A DNA stretch of 64,000 nucleotides from Profundibacter amoris (GCF_003544895.1 NZ_CP032125.1:3052001-3116000); one strand, 5' to 3'. Counted from the stretch's first letter, positions 17,028 to 27,789 are shown. Program-made: numbers and translations. The notes: generated from the letters alone by a model not told the origin.

Positions 17028-17692
17028 TTCGTGTCATCCTTCAGAAACGGCAGGGCTTTGACAAAGTAGTCCCAGCCGGTGATCAGCGTCAAACCCGCCG
17101 CGATCCACAGCAGGGCAATACCGCCATAATAGCTGGCCGCAGCCCCCTTTTGCACCCAGAGCAAACCGCTAAGGTCCTCTTGTTCGCCCGCCAGAATTGC
17201 GTCGATAATCGCGGGGTCCATCGCCTGTGTCAGTTCCACAAACCGGTCCGCAAATATACCTTGGGAAAACAGCACCGCGATGGCGATCATCTGTGCCGTG
17301 GTTTTCCATTTTGCCAGATTGGTGACCTTCAGCTTGCTGGCCTTGTCACCCAGAAATTCACGCAGGCCGGAAACGAACACCTCGCGAAAGAAGATCATCG
17401 TCGCGGGCAGCAAAATCCACGCCTTCACACCGGAAAATCCGATGATCACCAGCAGGGCGATCAACACCATCGCCTTGTCCGCGATCGGATCCAGCATGGC
17501 GCCGAATTTGCTCTCCTGTTTCCAAGCCCGTGCCAGATAGCCATCAACGAAATCGGTCAACGCCGCGCTGATAAACAGAACCAGCGCAAACCAGTCCGCC
17601 CAAGGGGTGTTGAAATACAGAAACATCACCGCCAAAGCGGGCGCCGCCAGCAGACGGATCACAGTCAGAATATTGGGCACGTTCCATATCAT
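17024..17692 (-). CDS. pgsA: CDP-diacylglycerol--glycerol-3-phosphate 3-phosphatidyltransferase
   Basis: Makes phosphatidylglycerol phosphate at the inner membrane. 222 residues. The CDP-alcohol phosphotransferase motif DG-x2-AR-x8-G-x3-D-x3-D is complete in the segment DGYLARAWKQES...GAMLDPIAD. N-terminal MIWNVPNILTVIRL is typical. There is a longer than usual loop near the C-terminus (roughly 145-180, FADRFVELTQAMDPAIIDAI) compared with the E. coli enzyme. Lies between uvrC and moaD in one operon. Confidence 0.93.
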   Translation of the reverse strand: MIWNVPNILTVIRLLAAPALAVMFLYFNTPWADWFALVLFISAALTDFVDGYLARAWKQESKFGAMLDPIADKAMVLIALLVIIGFSGVKAWILLPATMIFFREVFVSGLREFLGDKASKLKVTNLAKWKTTAQMIAIAVLFSQGIFADRFVELTQAMDPAIIDAILAGEQEDLSGLLWVQKGAAASYYGGIALLWIAAGLTLITGWDYFVKALPFLKDDTK

Positions 17693-17710
17693 ATCGCTAT
17701 CCTTAACCGC

Positions 17711-19597
17711 TCAACCTTTGTCATGGAAGAAGTCATAGAGTGTTTCTGCCAACCGGTGCGAAATTCCCTCAACTTTCTTCAAGTCCTCCAACCCTGCGCG
17801 GCTAACCGCCTTGGCGCTGCCGAAATGTGCCAAAAGCGCGCGTTTTCGCGCCGCACCCACGCCCGGAACCCCGTCCAGTGGCGTTGCACCCATGGATTTG
17901 GCCCGTTTGGCGCGGTGGGTGCCGATGGCAAAACGGTGTACCTCGTCGCGCAGGCGCTGCACGAAATACAGCACCGGATCATTATGCCGCAGGGCAAAGG
18001 GGCGTTTGCCGGTGCGGTAGAATTCCTCTTTGCCCGCGTCACGGTCCTCGCCTTTGGCCACTCCGACCATCGCAATGTCGTCCACCCCGTATTCGCGCAT
18101 GATTTCCGCCACCGCCGAAACCTGCCCCGCGCCGCCGTCAATCAGCAGCAGGTCGGGCCAGTTGTCACCCTTGCGGTCGGGATCTTCTTTCAGCAGGCGT
18201 TTGAACCGGCGGCCCAGCACCTCTTTCATCATGCCGAAATCATCGCCGGGGGTCAGGTCGGCATCCTTGATGTTGAACTTGCGATACTGGCTTTTGATAT
18301 AGCCCTCCGGCCCCGCCACGATCATCGCCCCGACCGCGTGCGCGCCTTGAATATGCGAGTTGTCGTAAACCTCGATCCTTTTGGGCGACGCGTCCAGATC
18401 AAAGGCTTCGGCCAGCCCTTTCAACAGTTTCGCCTGTGTGGCCGTTTCCGCCATCCGGCGGGCCAGACTTTCGCGGGCGTTGCGGGCGGCACCCTCGACC
18501 AGCTCGGCTTTTTCACCACGTTTGGGCACGATGATTTCAACCTTGCGACCGGCCTTCTGGCTTAGCGCCTCTTGCATCAGGTCGTCATTTTCAATCGGGT
18601 GGGATAGCAATATCTGGCGGGGGGGCAGTTTGTTGTCATAGAACTGGCCAAGGAACGCCTCGAGCACCTCACGTTCATCCGCCCCAGCCCCGGTGCGCGG
18701 ATAGAAATCCTTGTTACCCCAGTTCTGGTTGGCGCGGATAAAGAACACCTGAACGCAGGCCTGCCCGCCTTCCATATGAAGCGCAATCACGTCCGCATCG
18801 GCCACGGTTTGCGGGTTGATGCCCTGCACCTGTTGCACCTGCGTCAACGCCTTGATCCGGTCGCGCAGGGCAGCGGCGCGTTCAAATTCCAGCGCGTCAC
18901 TTGCCTGTTGCATTTGCGCGGCCAGTTCACCCTGAACCTTGGTCGATTTGCCGGATAAAAACTGTTCGGCATCCCGCACCAGATCGGCATATTCCGATTC
19001 TGTGATCAGCCCGACACACGGCCCCGAGCAGCGCTTGATCTGATACAACAGACACGGGCCGGTGCGGCCGGAAAACACCGAATCCGAGCAGTTGCGCAGC
19101 AGGAATACCTTTTGCAACTGGTTCAGCACGCGGTTTACGGCACCGGCACTGGCGAAGGGGCCGAAATAGCTGCCTGCCTCGCCCTTGCGGCCGCGGTGTT
19201 TCTTGATCTGGGCAAAGGGATGGGTTTTGGCCAGCAGGATTGACGGAAAGCTTTTGTCGTCTCGCAGCAGTACGTTGTAATAGGGCTTTAGCTGCTTGAT
19301 CAGGTTCTGTTCCAGCAACAGCGCCTCGGTTTCCGTTTTGGTGGTCAGAAACATCATGCTGGCGGTCTGGTGGATCATCCGTGCAATCCGCACCGTATGT
19401 CCGCGCGGGTTGGCATAGTTCGACACCCGTTTTTTCAGATGCCGCGCCTTGCCGACATACAAAACACGCCCTTCGGCATCCAGCATCCGGTACACGCCCG
19501 GACTGCCGTCCAGCGTGTTCAGATAGCTGCGGATCAGGGCATGCCCCGTCAAGGGTGCCTCTGCCGGTTTGTCGTCTGTCGTGTCGTTCATCTTCAC
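17711..19597 (-). CDS. uvrC: Excinuclease ABC subunit C
   Basis: Makes both incisions in nucleotide excision repair with UvrB. 628 residues. N-terminal GIY-YIG nuclease domain ([22 protein letters not shown]), a central Cys-containing region (CSGPCVGLI), the UVR domain ([19 protein letters not shown]), the second nuclease with YDNSHIQG and LLIDGG, and C-terminal helix-hairpin-helix ([18 protein letters not shown]). First gene of the uvrC-pgsA-moaD-moaE operon. Confidence 0.97.
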   Translation of the reverse strand: MKMNDTTDDKPAEAPLTGHALIRSYLNTLDGSPGVYRMLDAEGRVLYVGKARHLKKRVSNYANPRGHTVRIARMIHQTASMMFLTTKTETEALLLEQNLIKQLKPYYNVLLRDDKSFPSILLAKTHPFAQIKKHRGRKGEAGSYFGPFASAGAVNRVLNQLQKVFLLRNCSDSVFSGRTGPCLLYQIKRCSGPCVGLITESEYADLVRDAEQFLSGKSTKVQGELAAQMQQASDALEFERAAALRDRIKALTQVQQVQGINPQTVADADVIALHMEGGQACVQVFFIRANQNWGNKDFYPRTGAGADEREVLEAFLGQFYDNKLPPRQILLSHPIENDDLMQEALSQKAGRKVEIIVPKRGEKAELVEGAARNARESLARRMAETATQAKLLKGLAEAFDLDASPKRIEVYDNSHIQGAHAVGAMIVAGPEGYIKSQYRKFNIKDADLTPGDDFGMMKEVLGRRFKRLLKEDPDRKGDNWPDLLLIDGGAGQVSAVAEIMREYGVDDIAMVGVAKGEDRDAGKEEFYRTGKRPFALRHNDPVLYFVQRLRDEVHRFAIGTHRAKRAKSMGATPLDGVPGVGAARKRALLAHFGSAKAVSRAGLEDLKKVEGISHRLAETLYDFFHDKG

Positions 19598-19879
19598 CCC
19601 GAAGTGATTCCCGCCTGTGGCTGCAACCTTATCCGTTATCTGGCAAGAGAAAACATCTCCACCGGAACTGTGGATAAGTTTGTAGGTAACTTTGCCCGAT
19701 CCCGAATTTTTCGTTTGTTTTGGCCAATTTCGCCGAATTGCCTAATTTTTAGGCACAGTTTTAAGGTATTGTTTTTGCACGTTATTTTTCTTTCCACAGG
19801 GCAAATTATTGAATTCATTAGGAAAAATGTAACAGTTCTGTGACCGGCCGGTCAAAAGTGCACAACTTTGGCCGGAGGG
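19598..19879. other. Intergenic region upstream of uvrC
   Basis: 282 bases, more AT-rich than the neighbours. It should contain the uvrC promoter on the minus strand. A 7-bp inverted repeat, TGCCTAA and TTAGGCA around TTT, sits at 19739-19755. It lacks a following T run in either direction, so it is not a convincing terminator. No credible gene seen. Confidence 0.5.
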
Positions 19880-20662
19880 TCATTCAACCCCAAGCACATC
19901 AGCGGTTTTCCATGCCAAATTCTGCCCGCCGTCCACGCACAAAAGCTGCCCCGTCACAGCCGGAGCATCCAGAAAATACCCCAGTGCCGCAGTCACATCT
20001 TCCGGATGCGCGCCACGGCCCAGCGGCACATTGGCGCGCTGGTTGCTGAAATGGTCCTCTGACTGTCGTGCGCCGCGCAATGTTGGCCCCGGTCCGATCG
20101 CATTGACACGAATATCGGGGGCCAGCGCCTGTGCCGCGGTCTGTGTAAAGGCCCACAGACCCATCTTGGCGATGGTGTAGGTCATGAATTCCGGTGTCAG
20201 TTTGCGCACCCGCTGGTCCAGCATATTCACCACCAAGGCGATCGAGAGCGGTTCACCGTTTTCATCCAGCATTGCCTTGGGGGCCTGTGCGGCGAAACAC
20301 TGGGTCAGCACGAACGGTGCCCGCAGGTTCGACCCTATATGCCTGTCCCAGCTTTCACGCGTCGCCGTTTCCAACGTGTCATATTCAAAGATCGAGGCGT
20401 TGTTCACCAGACAGTCAATCGCACCGCCCAGACCATCGACGGCACGGCCAATCAGCGACTGAACCTCGTGTTCATTCAGCAGGTCGGCCTGTAGCGCGAC
20501 TGCCTGTTGACCCATCGCCTGTATCTGCGCCACAACTTCGTTCGCGTCTGATTCTGAACTGGCGAAATGCACCGCCACATCATAGCCGCGCCCAGCCAGA
20601 TAGAGCGCCATTGCACGCCCCAACCGGATGCCTGCCCCCGTTACCAATGCGCGTTTTGTCAT
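19880..20662 (-). CDS. Short-chain dehydrogenase/reductase, pteridine-reductase (FolM/PTR1)-like
   Basis: 260-residue NAD(P)H-dependent oxidoreductase. Seen: TGAGIRLGRAMALYLAGRG (cofactor loop with Arg, favouring NADPH), VNNASIFE, and the catalytic YTIAK. The GPGPTLRG and VPLGRGAHPEDV regions, and MLDQR after the VN strand, are more like dihydromonapterin/pteridine reductases than fatty-acid FabG. Such enzymes reduce biopterin or dihydrofolate-type substrates. It sits 12 bases after the exchanger gene on the same strand, so it is probably co-transcribed. The general class is certain; the substrate is a family-based guess. Confidence 0.85.
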   Translation of the reverse strand: MTKRALVTGAGIRLGRAMALYLAGRGYDVAVHFASSESDANEVVAQIQAMGQQAVALQADLLNEHEVQSLIGRAVDGLGGAIDCLVNNASIFEYDTLETATRESWDRHIGSNLRAPFVLTQCFAAQAPKAMLDENGEPLSIALVVNMLDQRVRKLTPEFMTYTIAKMGLWAFTQTAAQALAPDIRVNAIGPGPTLRGARQSEDHFSNQRANVPLGRGAHPEDVTAALGYFLDAPAVTGQLLCVDGGQNLAWKTADVLGVE

Positions 20663-20674
20663 ATCGCCTCCGGG

Positions 20675-21634
20675 TTAAACCAAGATGACAACAATATAGG
20701 CTGCATAAGCCGCAGATAAAACCACGCCCCAGCCTTTGGTGATATTCTGTTTGAGAAACACAAACGGGATCAACAATGCCGATGATGCCAGCATCACCCA
20801 CAGGTCGAACCGCAAGATACCGTCCGCCACCGGAATATCGCCAACGAAACTGGCGATACCGATGATTGCCAACAGGTTGAACATGTTCGATCCAATGACA
20901 TTGCCCAGCGCCACATCTGCCTGCCTGCGAATGACTGCCATAACGGTTGTTGCCAGTTCGGGCAGCGAAGTGCCAACAGCCACCAGCGTCAGCCCGATCA
21001 CCGTGTCGCTAACCCCGTAGTCAGTGGCGATATTCACCGCCCCTTCGACCAACAGGTTCGCGCCCAATGGCAAGCCAATCAGCCCCAGCACCATAAACAC
21101 CCCGATTTGCCACCACGGCATGTCCAGATCGGCGCCCTCAATTTCTTCCAGATCTTCTGCGGCAGCACAGGCGATTTTACTTTCGCGGCGATGCGAGCGG
21201 GCCTCGAGAAACGAATCCGACAGCACAAACCCAAGAGCCGCCAACAGCACAACACCGTGAATCCATGTTATCGGGCCAAGGAAGCACATGGCGATAAACA
21301 ACAGGGTTGCGAACATCATAAACAGGTAATTCTTGCGCGTGTCACATTCCGAGGTATGGAAAGTGGCAATCAGCGCCGGCAGACCCAGAACCAGCAGCAC
21401 ATTGGCGGTATTAGAGCCCACCACATTGCCCAGCGCCAGCCCCGGTGCGCCGTCATGGATCGCCTGAATCGCAATCAGCAATTCAGGGGCCGAGGTGCCA
21501 AAGGCCACGATCGTCAGGCTGACGATCAGTGCGGGCACACCCAGCCGCAAACTCAGGTTCACTGCCCCTTTGACCAGCGCATCGCCCGCAAGCAACAAAA
21601 TAACCAGCCCAAGGCCGGCATACACCCAATCCAT
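20675..21634 (-). CDS. Calcium/sodium antiporter (CaCA family, YrbG-like)
   Basis: 319 residues from ATG 21634, about ten membrane helices. It shows the two alpha-repeats of the cation/Ca2+ exchanger superfamily, TIVAFGTSAPELLIA and TLVAVGTSLPELATT, plus GNVVGSN and GNVIGSN, which form the ion sites. The middle cytoplasmic loop (about 155-180) is acidic (EDLEEIEGADLD) and may be regulatory. The longer start at 21706 would overlap the small zinc-ribbon gene and is rejected. Stop and start of neighbouring genes are 2-12 bases apart. Confidence 0.93.
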   Translation of the reverse strand: MDWVYAGLGLVILLLAGDALVKGAVNLSLRLGVPALIVSLTIVAFGTSAPELLIAIQAIHDGAPGLALGNVVGSNTANVLLVLGLPALIATFHTSECDTRKNYLFMMFATLLFIAMCFLGPITWIHGVVLLAALGFVLSDSFLEARSHRRESKIACAAAEDLEEIEGADLDMPWWQIGVFMVLGLIGLPLGANLLVEGAVNIATDYGVSDTVIGLTLVAVGTSLPELATTVMAVIRRQADVALGNVIGSNMFNLLAIIGIASFVGDIPVADGILRFDLWVMLASSALLIPFVFLKQNITKGWGVVLSAAYAAYIVVILV

Positions 21635-21636
21635 TT

Positions 21637-21804
21637 CTAACCCTTGTTCTTTCGCTTGCAGACACAAGGCCCGCTGCCGATCCGGTAACGCCCGCATTTG
21701 GGGCATTTGCGGCTTTCCAGTTTCGCCTGTCCGGGAAACCGCAGGCGGCCGAACATCGCCAGAACCAGCATTCCAATCAGAAACAGACTGACAACTTTAA
21801 CCAT
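21637..21804 (-). CDS. 55-residue membrane protein with zinc-ribbon-like cysteines
   Basis: Short ORF between the S49 peptidase (3-base gap) and the exchanger (2-base gap), all on the minus strand. Read directly: N-terminal hydrophobic helix MVKVVSLFLIGMLVLAMFG, then a basic tail with CPKCGRY and a second CVCKRK, four cysteines spaced like a minimal zinc ribbon. The tight operon packing and the CxxC pairs make it likely real. Function unknown. Confidence 0.68.
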   Translation of the reverse strand: MVKVVSLFLIGMLVLAMFGRLRFPGQAKLESRKCPKCGRYRIGSGPCVCKRKNKG

Positions 21805-21807
21805 AGT

Positions 21808-22605
21808 CTAAAGCCCAAACCGCGCAAAATGCGCACGTTCCTCTATTCCATCCAGCGCATCACCCACAATGCGCGCGCCAAACCGTTGCAAGATCGACCG
21901 CTTTGCCCCGTAACGGGCAAAACGCACCTTCTTGCCATAACGCTCTTTCATCACCGGCACCAGATGGCCGATGCCGTCAATCAGCCCGACATCCTGTGCC
22001 GCGCGCCCGACCCAGATTTCACCGGTGAACAAATCCTTACCCTCGGGCAGTTTTCCGGCACGTCGTGTGGTAATCTGGGTTTTAAAGTTCGCATGGATTT
22101 GCTCCAGCATCCCCTTCAGCCGCTTCACATCCGCCGGTTTTTCCGGCTGGAACGGGTCCAGCATGGATTTGGATTTACCGGCAGTATAAACGCGGCGTTC
22201 AACCCCATGGCGGTTGATAAATTCGTTCAGACCGAACCCCATCGAAATAACGCCGATCGACCCGATGATCGAGCTTTCGTCAGCGATGATTTCATCCGCC
22301 GCACTGGCCAGCCAATAACCACCCGAAGCCGCCACATCCTCGACAAAGGCCACTACGGGAATTTTCTTTTCCTCGGACAGCCGCCGGATGCGGGCCGCGA
22401 TCAGCGACGATTGCACGGGCGAGCCACCGGGTGAATTGATCAGCAACGCCACGGCCTTTGGTTTGCCGCGTTTGAAGGCCTTTTCGATTACGGGGGCCAG
22501 CGTTTCATCGTTCAGCGTTCCGCGCCCACCGGTCGAAATCGTGCCCGACAGGCGGATCACGGCGACAACGGGGGCGGATTTAATAAAGGGGATCCAGCGT
22601 TTCAT
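21808..22605 (-). CDS. S49-family (SppA/SohB-like) serine peptidase
   Basis: 265 residues from ATG 22605. Membrane-associated protease related to signal peptide peptidase. The Ser/Lys dyad is visible: S94 in AASGGYWLASAADEI and K146 in TAGKSKSMLDPF. LLINSPGGSP at about 55-63 forms the oxyanion loop. No strong N-terminal membrane helix is present, so it may be peripheral or cytoplasmic. It heads an operon with the zinc-ribbon small gene, the exchanger and the SDR. Confidence 0.9.
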   Translation of the reverse strand: MKRWIPFIKSAPVVAVIRLSGTISTGGRGTLNDETLAPVIEKAFKRGKPKAVALLINSPGGSPVQSSLIAARIRRLSEEKKIPVVAFVEDVAASGGYWLASAADEIIADESSIIGSIGVISMGFGLNEFINRHGVERRVYTAGKSKSMLDPFQPEKPADVKRLKGMLEQIHANFKTQITTRRAGKLPEGKDLFTGEIWVGRAAQDVGLIDGIGHLVPVMKERYGKKVRFARYGAKRSILQRFGARIVGDALDGIEERAHFARFGL

Positions 22606-22675
22606 AATGTAGGATGTAGAGTGCCGCATGGGTGCAAACAAGGTCGCGGTCAAAATCAGCGGTTAGTGTTGCCAA

Positions 22676-24163
22676 TTAATAACCCATCGCCCCTTTGACG
22701 GCCCGTTTCCACGCGGCATATTTTGCGTCGCGCTCTGCATCGCCCATTACAGGTTGAAAGCGCCGCTCCAGCGCCCAGCTGCGGGCGAATTCATCCTGCT
22801 GCGGGTAAACGCCCGCCTTCATTCCAGCGATCCACGCCACCCCCAGCGCCGTGGTTTCCAGCACCGTCGGGAGATCCACCTGCGCGCCCAGAATGTCGGA
22901 CAAAAACTGCATGGTCCAGTCGCTCGCGCTCATGCCGCCATCCACCCGCAACACCGCTTCGCCGCCTGCACCCTGCCAGTCGGCCTGCATCGCCTCCAGC
23001 AAATCGCGGGTCTGGTAGCCAACGCTTTCCAGCGCCGCGCGGGCCAGTTCGGCCGGACCGGTGCCACGAGTCAAGCCGAAAACAGCACCGCGACAATCGG
23101 CATCCCAGTAAGGCGCGCCAAGGCCGGTAAAGGCGGGCACCAGAACCACATTCTGCCCCGCGTCCGCTGCCTGTGCCAGCGCCTGCGTTTCGCTGGCGTC
23201 TTTGATAATCCCCAGCCCGTCGCGCAGCCATTGCACCGCCGCACCGGCAATAAAAATCGAGCCTTCCAGCGCATAGGTGGTGACCCCGCCGAATTGATAG
23301 GCAATGGTGCCCAACAAACGGTTCTGGCTGCTGACCAGCGTTTGCCCCGTGTTCAACAGCGCAAAACACCCCGTGCCATAGGTCGATTTCATCATGCCGG
23401 GCGCAAAACACGCCTGCCCCACCGTGGCCGCCTGTTGATCCCCCGCAACCCCGCGAACAGGGATCGGGGTGCCGAACAGATCGGCGGAGGTTTCACCAAA
23501 ATCCCCGTCGCAATCCCGCACCTCGGGCAGCATGGACAGGGGGATGTCCAGCAGGGCGCCGATTTCCTTGTCCCAGTGACCATCGCGGATATTGTAAAGC
23601 AGAGTTCGCGCCGCGTTGGTGGCGTCAGTTGCATGAACCGCGCCGCCGGTTAGACGCCAGATCAGATAGCAATCAACAGTGCCAAACAGCAGATCACCTG
23701 CCTCGGCCTTGGCACGGGCACCTTCCACGTTATCCAGCAACCACTTGACCTTGGTGCCGGAAAAATACGGGTCCAGCAACAGGCCGGTTTTACGGGTGAT
23801 TTCACCCTCGTGCCCTGCCGCCTTTAGCGCCTCGCAAATCGGCGCGGTGCGCCGGTCCTGCCAGACGATGGCATTGTGGATGGGCGCGCCGGTTTTCCTG
23901 TCCCAGACAATCGTGGTTTCGCGCTGGTTGGTGATGCCAATGGCGGCGATGTCACTGGCAGTTGCGCCCACCTGATCCATCGCATCGCGGGCGGTCTGGA
24001 TCACGGTTTGCCACAGGTCTTCGGGGTTATGTTCCACCCAGCCGGATTGCGGAAAATGCTGGGTGAATTCCTGCTGCGCCGTGGCCGCGACCTTTAGATC
24101 GCCATCAAACAAAATCGTGCGCGATGATGTGGTGCCTTGGTCGATTGCCATCACATAGGTCAT
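22676..24163 (-). CDS. glpK: Glycerol kinase
   Basis: Phosphorylates glycerol to glycerol-3-phosphate. 495 residues, normal. Start ATG 24163 ([15 protein letters not shown]) has a GGGGG-rich Shine-Dalgarno site; the longer start at 24250 runs through the upstream terminator and is rejected. Seen: [28 protein letters not shown]-type segment, [30 protein letters not shown] and [13 protein letters not shown]. No glp transporter or GlpD neighbours occur here. It supplies the substrate of PlsY and PgsA pathways in principle. Confidence 0.96.
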   Translation of the reverse strand: MTYVMAIDQGTTSSRTILFDGDLKVAATAQQEFTQHFPQSGWVEHNPEDLWQTVIQTARDAMDQVGATASDIAAIGITNQRETTIVWDRKTGAPIHNAIVWQDRRTAPICEALKAAGHEGEITRKTGLLLDPYFSGTKVKWLLDNVEGARAKAEAGDLLFGTVDCYLIWRLTGGAVHATDATNAARTLLYNIRDGHWDKEIGALLDIPLSMLPEVRDCDGDFGETSADLFGTPIPVRGVAGDQQAATVGQACFAPGMMKSTYGTGCFALLNTGQTLVSSQNRLLGTIAYQFGGVTTYALEGSIFIAGAAVQWLRDGLGIIKDASETQALAQAADAGQNVVLVPAFTGLGAPYWDADCRGAVFGLTRGTGPAELARAALESVGYQTRDLLEAMQADWQGAGGEAVLRVDGGMSASDWTMQFLSDILGAQVDLPTVLETTALGVAWIAGMKAGVYPQQDEFARSWALERRFQPVMGDAERDAKYAAWKRAVKGAMGY

Positions 24164-24218
24164 AAGATTCCCCCCTTGTTGTCCGGTAGAGTGTTTCGCA
24201 AATCGCCCCCCCGCACAA

Positions 24219-24247
24219 CAAAAAACCCCGCCGAGGGCACGGCGGGG
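24219..24247 (-). terminator. Rho-independent terminator after ccrM
   Basis: Perfect 8-bp GC stem, CCCCGCCG and CGGCGGGG around 6 bases, followed on the minus strand by a run of T. It ends the methyltransferase transcript before glpK. Confidence 0.88.
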
Positions 24248-24303
24248 CAAGTTAGTGCGCTGTAGTCAGGCCACAGGCACCGGCGGTATTCGTTCGGATT
24301 GTG

Positions 24304-25428
<1,125 letters not shown>

Positions 25429-25470
25429 CTACCGTTGCGCGTTTTTGCGCTTGTTGTTGAGGCCTAGGAT

Positions 25471-25509
25471 GAGTCATTGACGATTCGCCGTCAATTTCTT
25501 TTTTGAATC
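25471..25509 (-). promoter_or_regulatory. Cluster of GANTC sites and a palindrome upstream of ccrM
   Basis: Three GANTC sites in 39 bases: GAGTC at 25471, GATTC at 25482, GAATC at 25505. The middle one sits inside the inverted repeat TTGACG/CGTCAA (25478-25495). This lies 52-90 bases upstream of the ccrM start, where a promoter would be. Methylation state of such sites controls ccrM transcription in Caulobacter; the same is inferred here. Confidence 0.6.
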
Positions 25510-25531
25510 AAGAGGTTAGAAAAAACTCTTG

Positions 25532-26146
25532 CTACAACATCTTGTATACGGGTTTGAACGAACGTCTATGGTGTGGGGTCACCCCAAGTTTTTGTAGTGA
25601 CTCCAAATGCACAGCTGTGGGGTATCCGGCGTTCTTTTCCCAGCCATAGCCCGGATACTGTTGCGCCAAATCCACCATGATGCGGTCGCGCACTGTTTTG
25701 GCCATGATTGATGCGGCGGCAATCGACACGGATTTGCCATCGCCTTTGACAACGGCCTGCGCGGAAAGTGTCAGACCCTTTGGGATTAGATTGCCGTCGA
25801 TCAGAACGTGGTCGGGGGGTTTGGGCAGTCCGGCCACCGCCCGCTCCATCGCCAGATGTGAGGCACGCAGGATGTTCAATTCGTCAATCTCGGCAACAGT
25901 GGCGTGGGCGACCGATACGGTGGCACATTCCAGCAGCAGATCATACAGCGCCTCGCGGCGTTTGGCGGTCAGTTTTTTGGAATCGTTCAGACCGGCGGGG
26001 ATGTTCTGCGGGTCCAGAATGACGGCAGCGGCGGTAACAGGGCCGCAAAGGGGGCCGCGCCCGACTTCATCAACGCCGGCAATCAGGGTGTGACCGGCAT
26101 CTATTGCGGTTTGTTCAAGGGTGAAATCTGGGGCTGGTTTTGTCAT
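25532..26146 (-). CDS. rnhB: Ribonuclease HII
   Basis: Removes ribonucleotides and RNA primers from DNA. 204 residues from ATG 26146. Active-site motifs [14 protein letters not shown] at the N-terminus (Asp-Glu pair), HVLIDGN, and the C-terminal [21 protein letters not shown]. The longer start at 26242 would include terminator sequence and is rejected. The gene lies upstream of ccrM on the same strand, 112 bases away. Confidence 0.95.
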   Translation of the reverse strand: MTKPAPDFTLEQTAIDAGHTLIAGVDEVGRGPLCGPVTAAAVILDPQNIPAGLNDSKKLTAKRREALYDLLLECATVSVAHATVAEIDELNILRASHLAMERAVAGLPKPPDHVLIDGNLIPKGLTLSAQAVVKGDGKSVSIAAASIMAKTVRDRIMVDLAQQYPGYGWEKNAGYPTAVHLESLQKLGVTPHHRRSFKPVYKML

Positions 26147-26183
26147 ATGCCCAGAAAACCCAGAACCACCCCCCCATGCAAGA

Positions 26184-26221
26184 GAAAAGGGCGGGGAGCC
26201 TTTTTCAGGCTCTCCCGCCCC
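26184..26221 (-). terminator. Terminator after the secreted basic protein gene
   Basis: GC-rich hairpin with arms GGGCGGGAGAGCC and GGCTCCCCGCCC (one-base bulge) and a minus-strand TTTTCT tail. It lies between the gene ending at 26273 and rnhB. Confidence 0.8.
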
Positions 26222-26272
26222 AAAGGTGCGAGGACGCAACAAAATCGCACCTTTTACCCGAAGGTATCGGGG

Positions 26273-26665
26273 TTACTGCACCGCCACGCGGTAGCCGTTG
26301 TCACGCAGGCAATAGGGACCGTAAACATTACGACGACCGTAGTCGGTGTTGATCCGGCGTTTGCACTGTTGCGGCAGGCTTAGGCGGGGTGCGTATTTGG
26401 CAACACAATGGGCACCGTAGGCACGGATGGCGCCATTGGGCGTGTAAAAGGTTTTCAGGCAACGGTTCGGCACTGCCGGCTGGACCGGAACTGGCGCGGG
26501 GCGGCGGCGATCATTGTCTTTGATAATCCGGCTAAGAATATAGAGCGCGGCAAGCCCGCCCAGAATTTTAGCACCGTCATTGGGTTTGGCTGCGGCAGGC
26601 AGTGCCGAAATTGATGTAACAGCAATTGATGCGGCGAGCACGGTGGCGATCAGTTTCTTGGTCAT
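26273..26665 (-). CDS. Small secreted basic protein of unknown function
   Basis: 130 residues from ATG 26665, preceded by GAAAGGAAA. Sec signal peptide (residues 1-26, cut near AAAK). A hydrophobic stretch (AKILGGLAALYILSRII) follows, then a Pro/Arg-rich linker and a C-terminal domain with four Cys (RCLKTF, HCVAKY, QCKRRI, YCLRDN) that could make two disulfides. I do not recognise the family beyond its likeness to other small periplasmic proteins of Rhodobacterales. Monocistronic with its own terminator. Confidence 0.72.
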   Translation of the reverse strand: MTKKLIATVLAASIAVTSISALPAAAKPNDGAKILGGLAALYILSRIIKDNDRRRPAPVPVQPAVPNRCLKTFYTPNGAIRAYGAHCVAKYAPRLSLPQQCKRRINTDYGRRNVYGPYCLRDNGYRVAVQ

Positions 26666-26831
26666 GTCGTTTCCTTTCGATATGAGCCGGCGTGTGTTCG
26701 CCGGAAGCGATGAGATGAATTTGGGGGCAAAGCGGCGCGCTAGACAATAACGGCACATTGTTATCGGATATCAGCGGGGGAAACGGGGGGTTGTTATTGA
26801 ATAGCACCGCATAATCCGCCATGTTCCACAC

Positions 26832-27113
26832 ATGATGAAAAAGCTGATCCTGACCCTGGCCATATTGGCCGCCTCGCCCGCAAGCGCATCCTGCTATGCC
26901 GATTACAAGGCCAAGCAGGACGGCCCCTTGCGCCTGCATTATGGTGTGATCGAATTGCCCGATACCGCCTGCACCCCGCAGGCCGCAAAGCCGCAGATCG
27001 CCCAACGCATTTCGGCCGATGGCTGGCAATTGCTGAATATTCTGTCCATATTCGGGACAGAGGGCCTTGAGGAAAGGAAAGACAGTGCCGGACAATACTT
27101 CCTCCGCTACTGA
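26832..27113 (+). CDS. Small secreted protein preceding the membrane-bound regulator
   Basis: 93 residues with a signal peptide (MMKKLILTLAILAASPASAS; cleavage after ASA). Mature part about 73 residues with two Cys (SCYADY, TACTPQ) and an ending GQYFLRY. No family recognised. Its last 29 bases overlap the GTG start of the next gene, so the two are translationally linked. ATG 26835 is an equally possible start. A periplasmic partner for the downstream membrane-anchored DNA-binding protein is a reasonable guess. Confidence 0.7.
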   Translation: MMKKLILTLAILAASPASASCYADYKAKQDGPLRLHYGVIELPDTACTPQAAKPQIAQRISADGWQLLNILSIFGTEGLEERKDSAGQYFLRY

Positions 27114-27789
27114 GACACGTTTAACCGGAACAAAGGTTGTCACACTGGGGATCGCCGCGATTGTGCTGATCCTGTTGGTGGCAGCCGTTTTGCTGTTCAT
27201 GAACCTGCCGGATGCCAATGCGTTCAATGCACGGGTGGAACAGCTGTTTGTGGAAAACAACGACCTGACCAACAACGCCGAAATCAAGCTGTTGGAAATT
27301 CTGGCGCAATCTGGCACATCGTTTTCCGACACCTTGGCGTCCTATCGCACAGTAATCTTTGTGCTGCTGGTGTTCGCCACCGCCCTGCTGATCGCTGCGC
27401 TGGTGTTTTTGGTCACCATCATTGCCCTGAACAAACGCATGGGCGAGATCGAGCGCACGGGGATTCAGGTATCTTCCCTGCTGATCAGCCGCGAGGAAAA
27501 CACGGTTTATCTGAACAACATGGAATTCAAACTGACCGAAGCGGCGATTGAAACCCTGTCGGTTCTGGCCGAAGCCCGGATGGACGAGGAACTGTTGTCC
27601 GGCTCGGAAATCGAGGGCATGATCTCGGGCCGGCCCGCATCGGATTGTGACGAGGCCGCAGGCGCCACCCGCATCAAACGGCTGCGCGATTCACTGGGCA
27701 ACCAGATGGTCAGCGAACTGCTGGTCAAGAACATCGCGCGGCGTGGTTATATGCTGGCGATCGACAAGGATGTGATCCGGATGGTTTAG
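27085..27789 (+). CDS. Membrane-anchored OmpR-type winged-helix protein (ToxR-like, reversed layout)
   Basis: 234 residues from GTG 27085, which has GAGGAAAGG at the right distance; a TTG at 27067 is less likely. Two membrane helices (about 17-40 and 88-114) bracket a periplasmic loop of about 48 residues. The cytoplasmic C-terminal half carries an OmpR/PhoB-type winged helix: VYLNNMEFKLTEAAIETLSVLAEA, then ATRIKRLRDSLGNQ and LVKNIARRGYMLAI, matching the recognition helix and the terminal hairpin GYxL. There is no receiver domain, so it would sense through its periplasmic loop like ToxR/CadC. Unlike those, the DNA-binding domain is at the C-terminus. Targets unknown. Confidence 0.78.
   Translation: MPDNTSSATETRLTGTKVVTLGIAAIVLILLVAAVLLFMNLPDANAFNARVEQLFVENNDLTNNAEIKLLEILAQSGTSFSDTLASYRTVIFVLLVFATALLIAALVFLVTIIALNKRMGEIERTGIQVSSLLISREENTVYLNNMEFKLTEAAIETLSVLAEARMDEELLSGSEIEGMISGRPASDCDEAAGATRIKRLRDSLGNQMVSELLVKNIARRGYMLAIDKDVIRMV

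Noticed and set aside
16805-18565. 586-codon open frame on the plus strand
   Set aside because: It is antisense to pgsA and uvrC, whose protein motifs are complete; the frame is open because of GC-rich codon bias.
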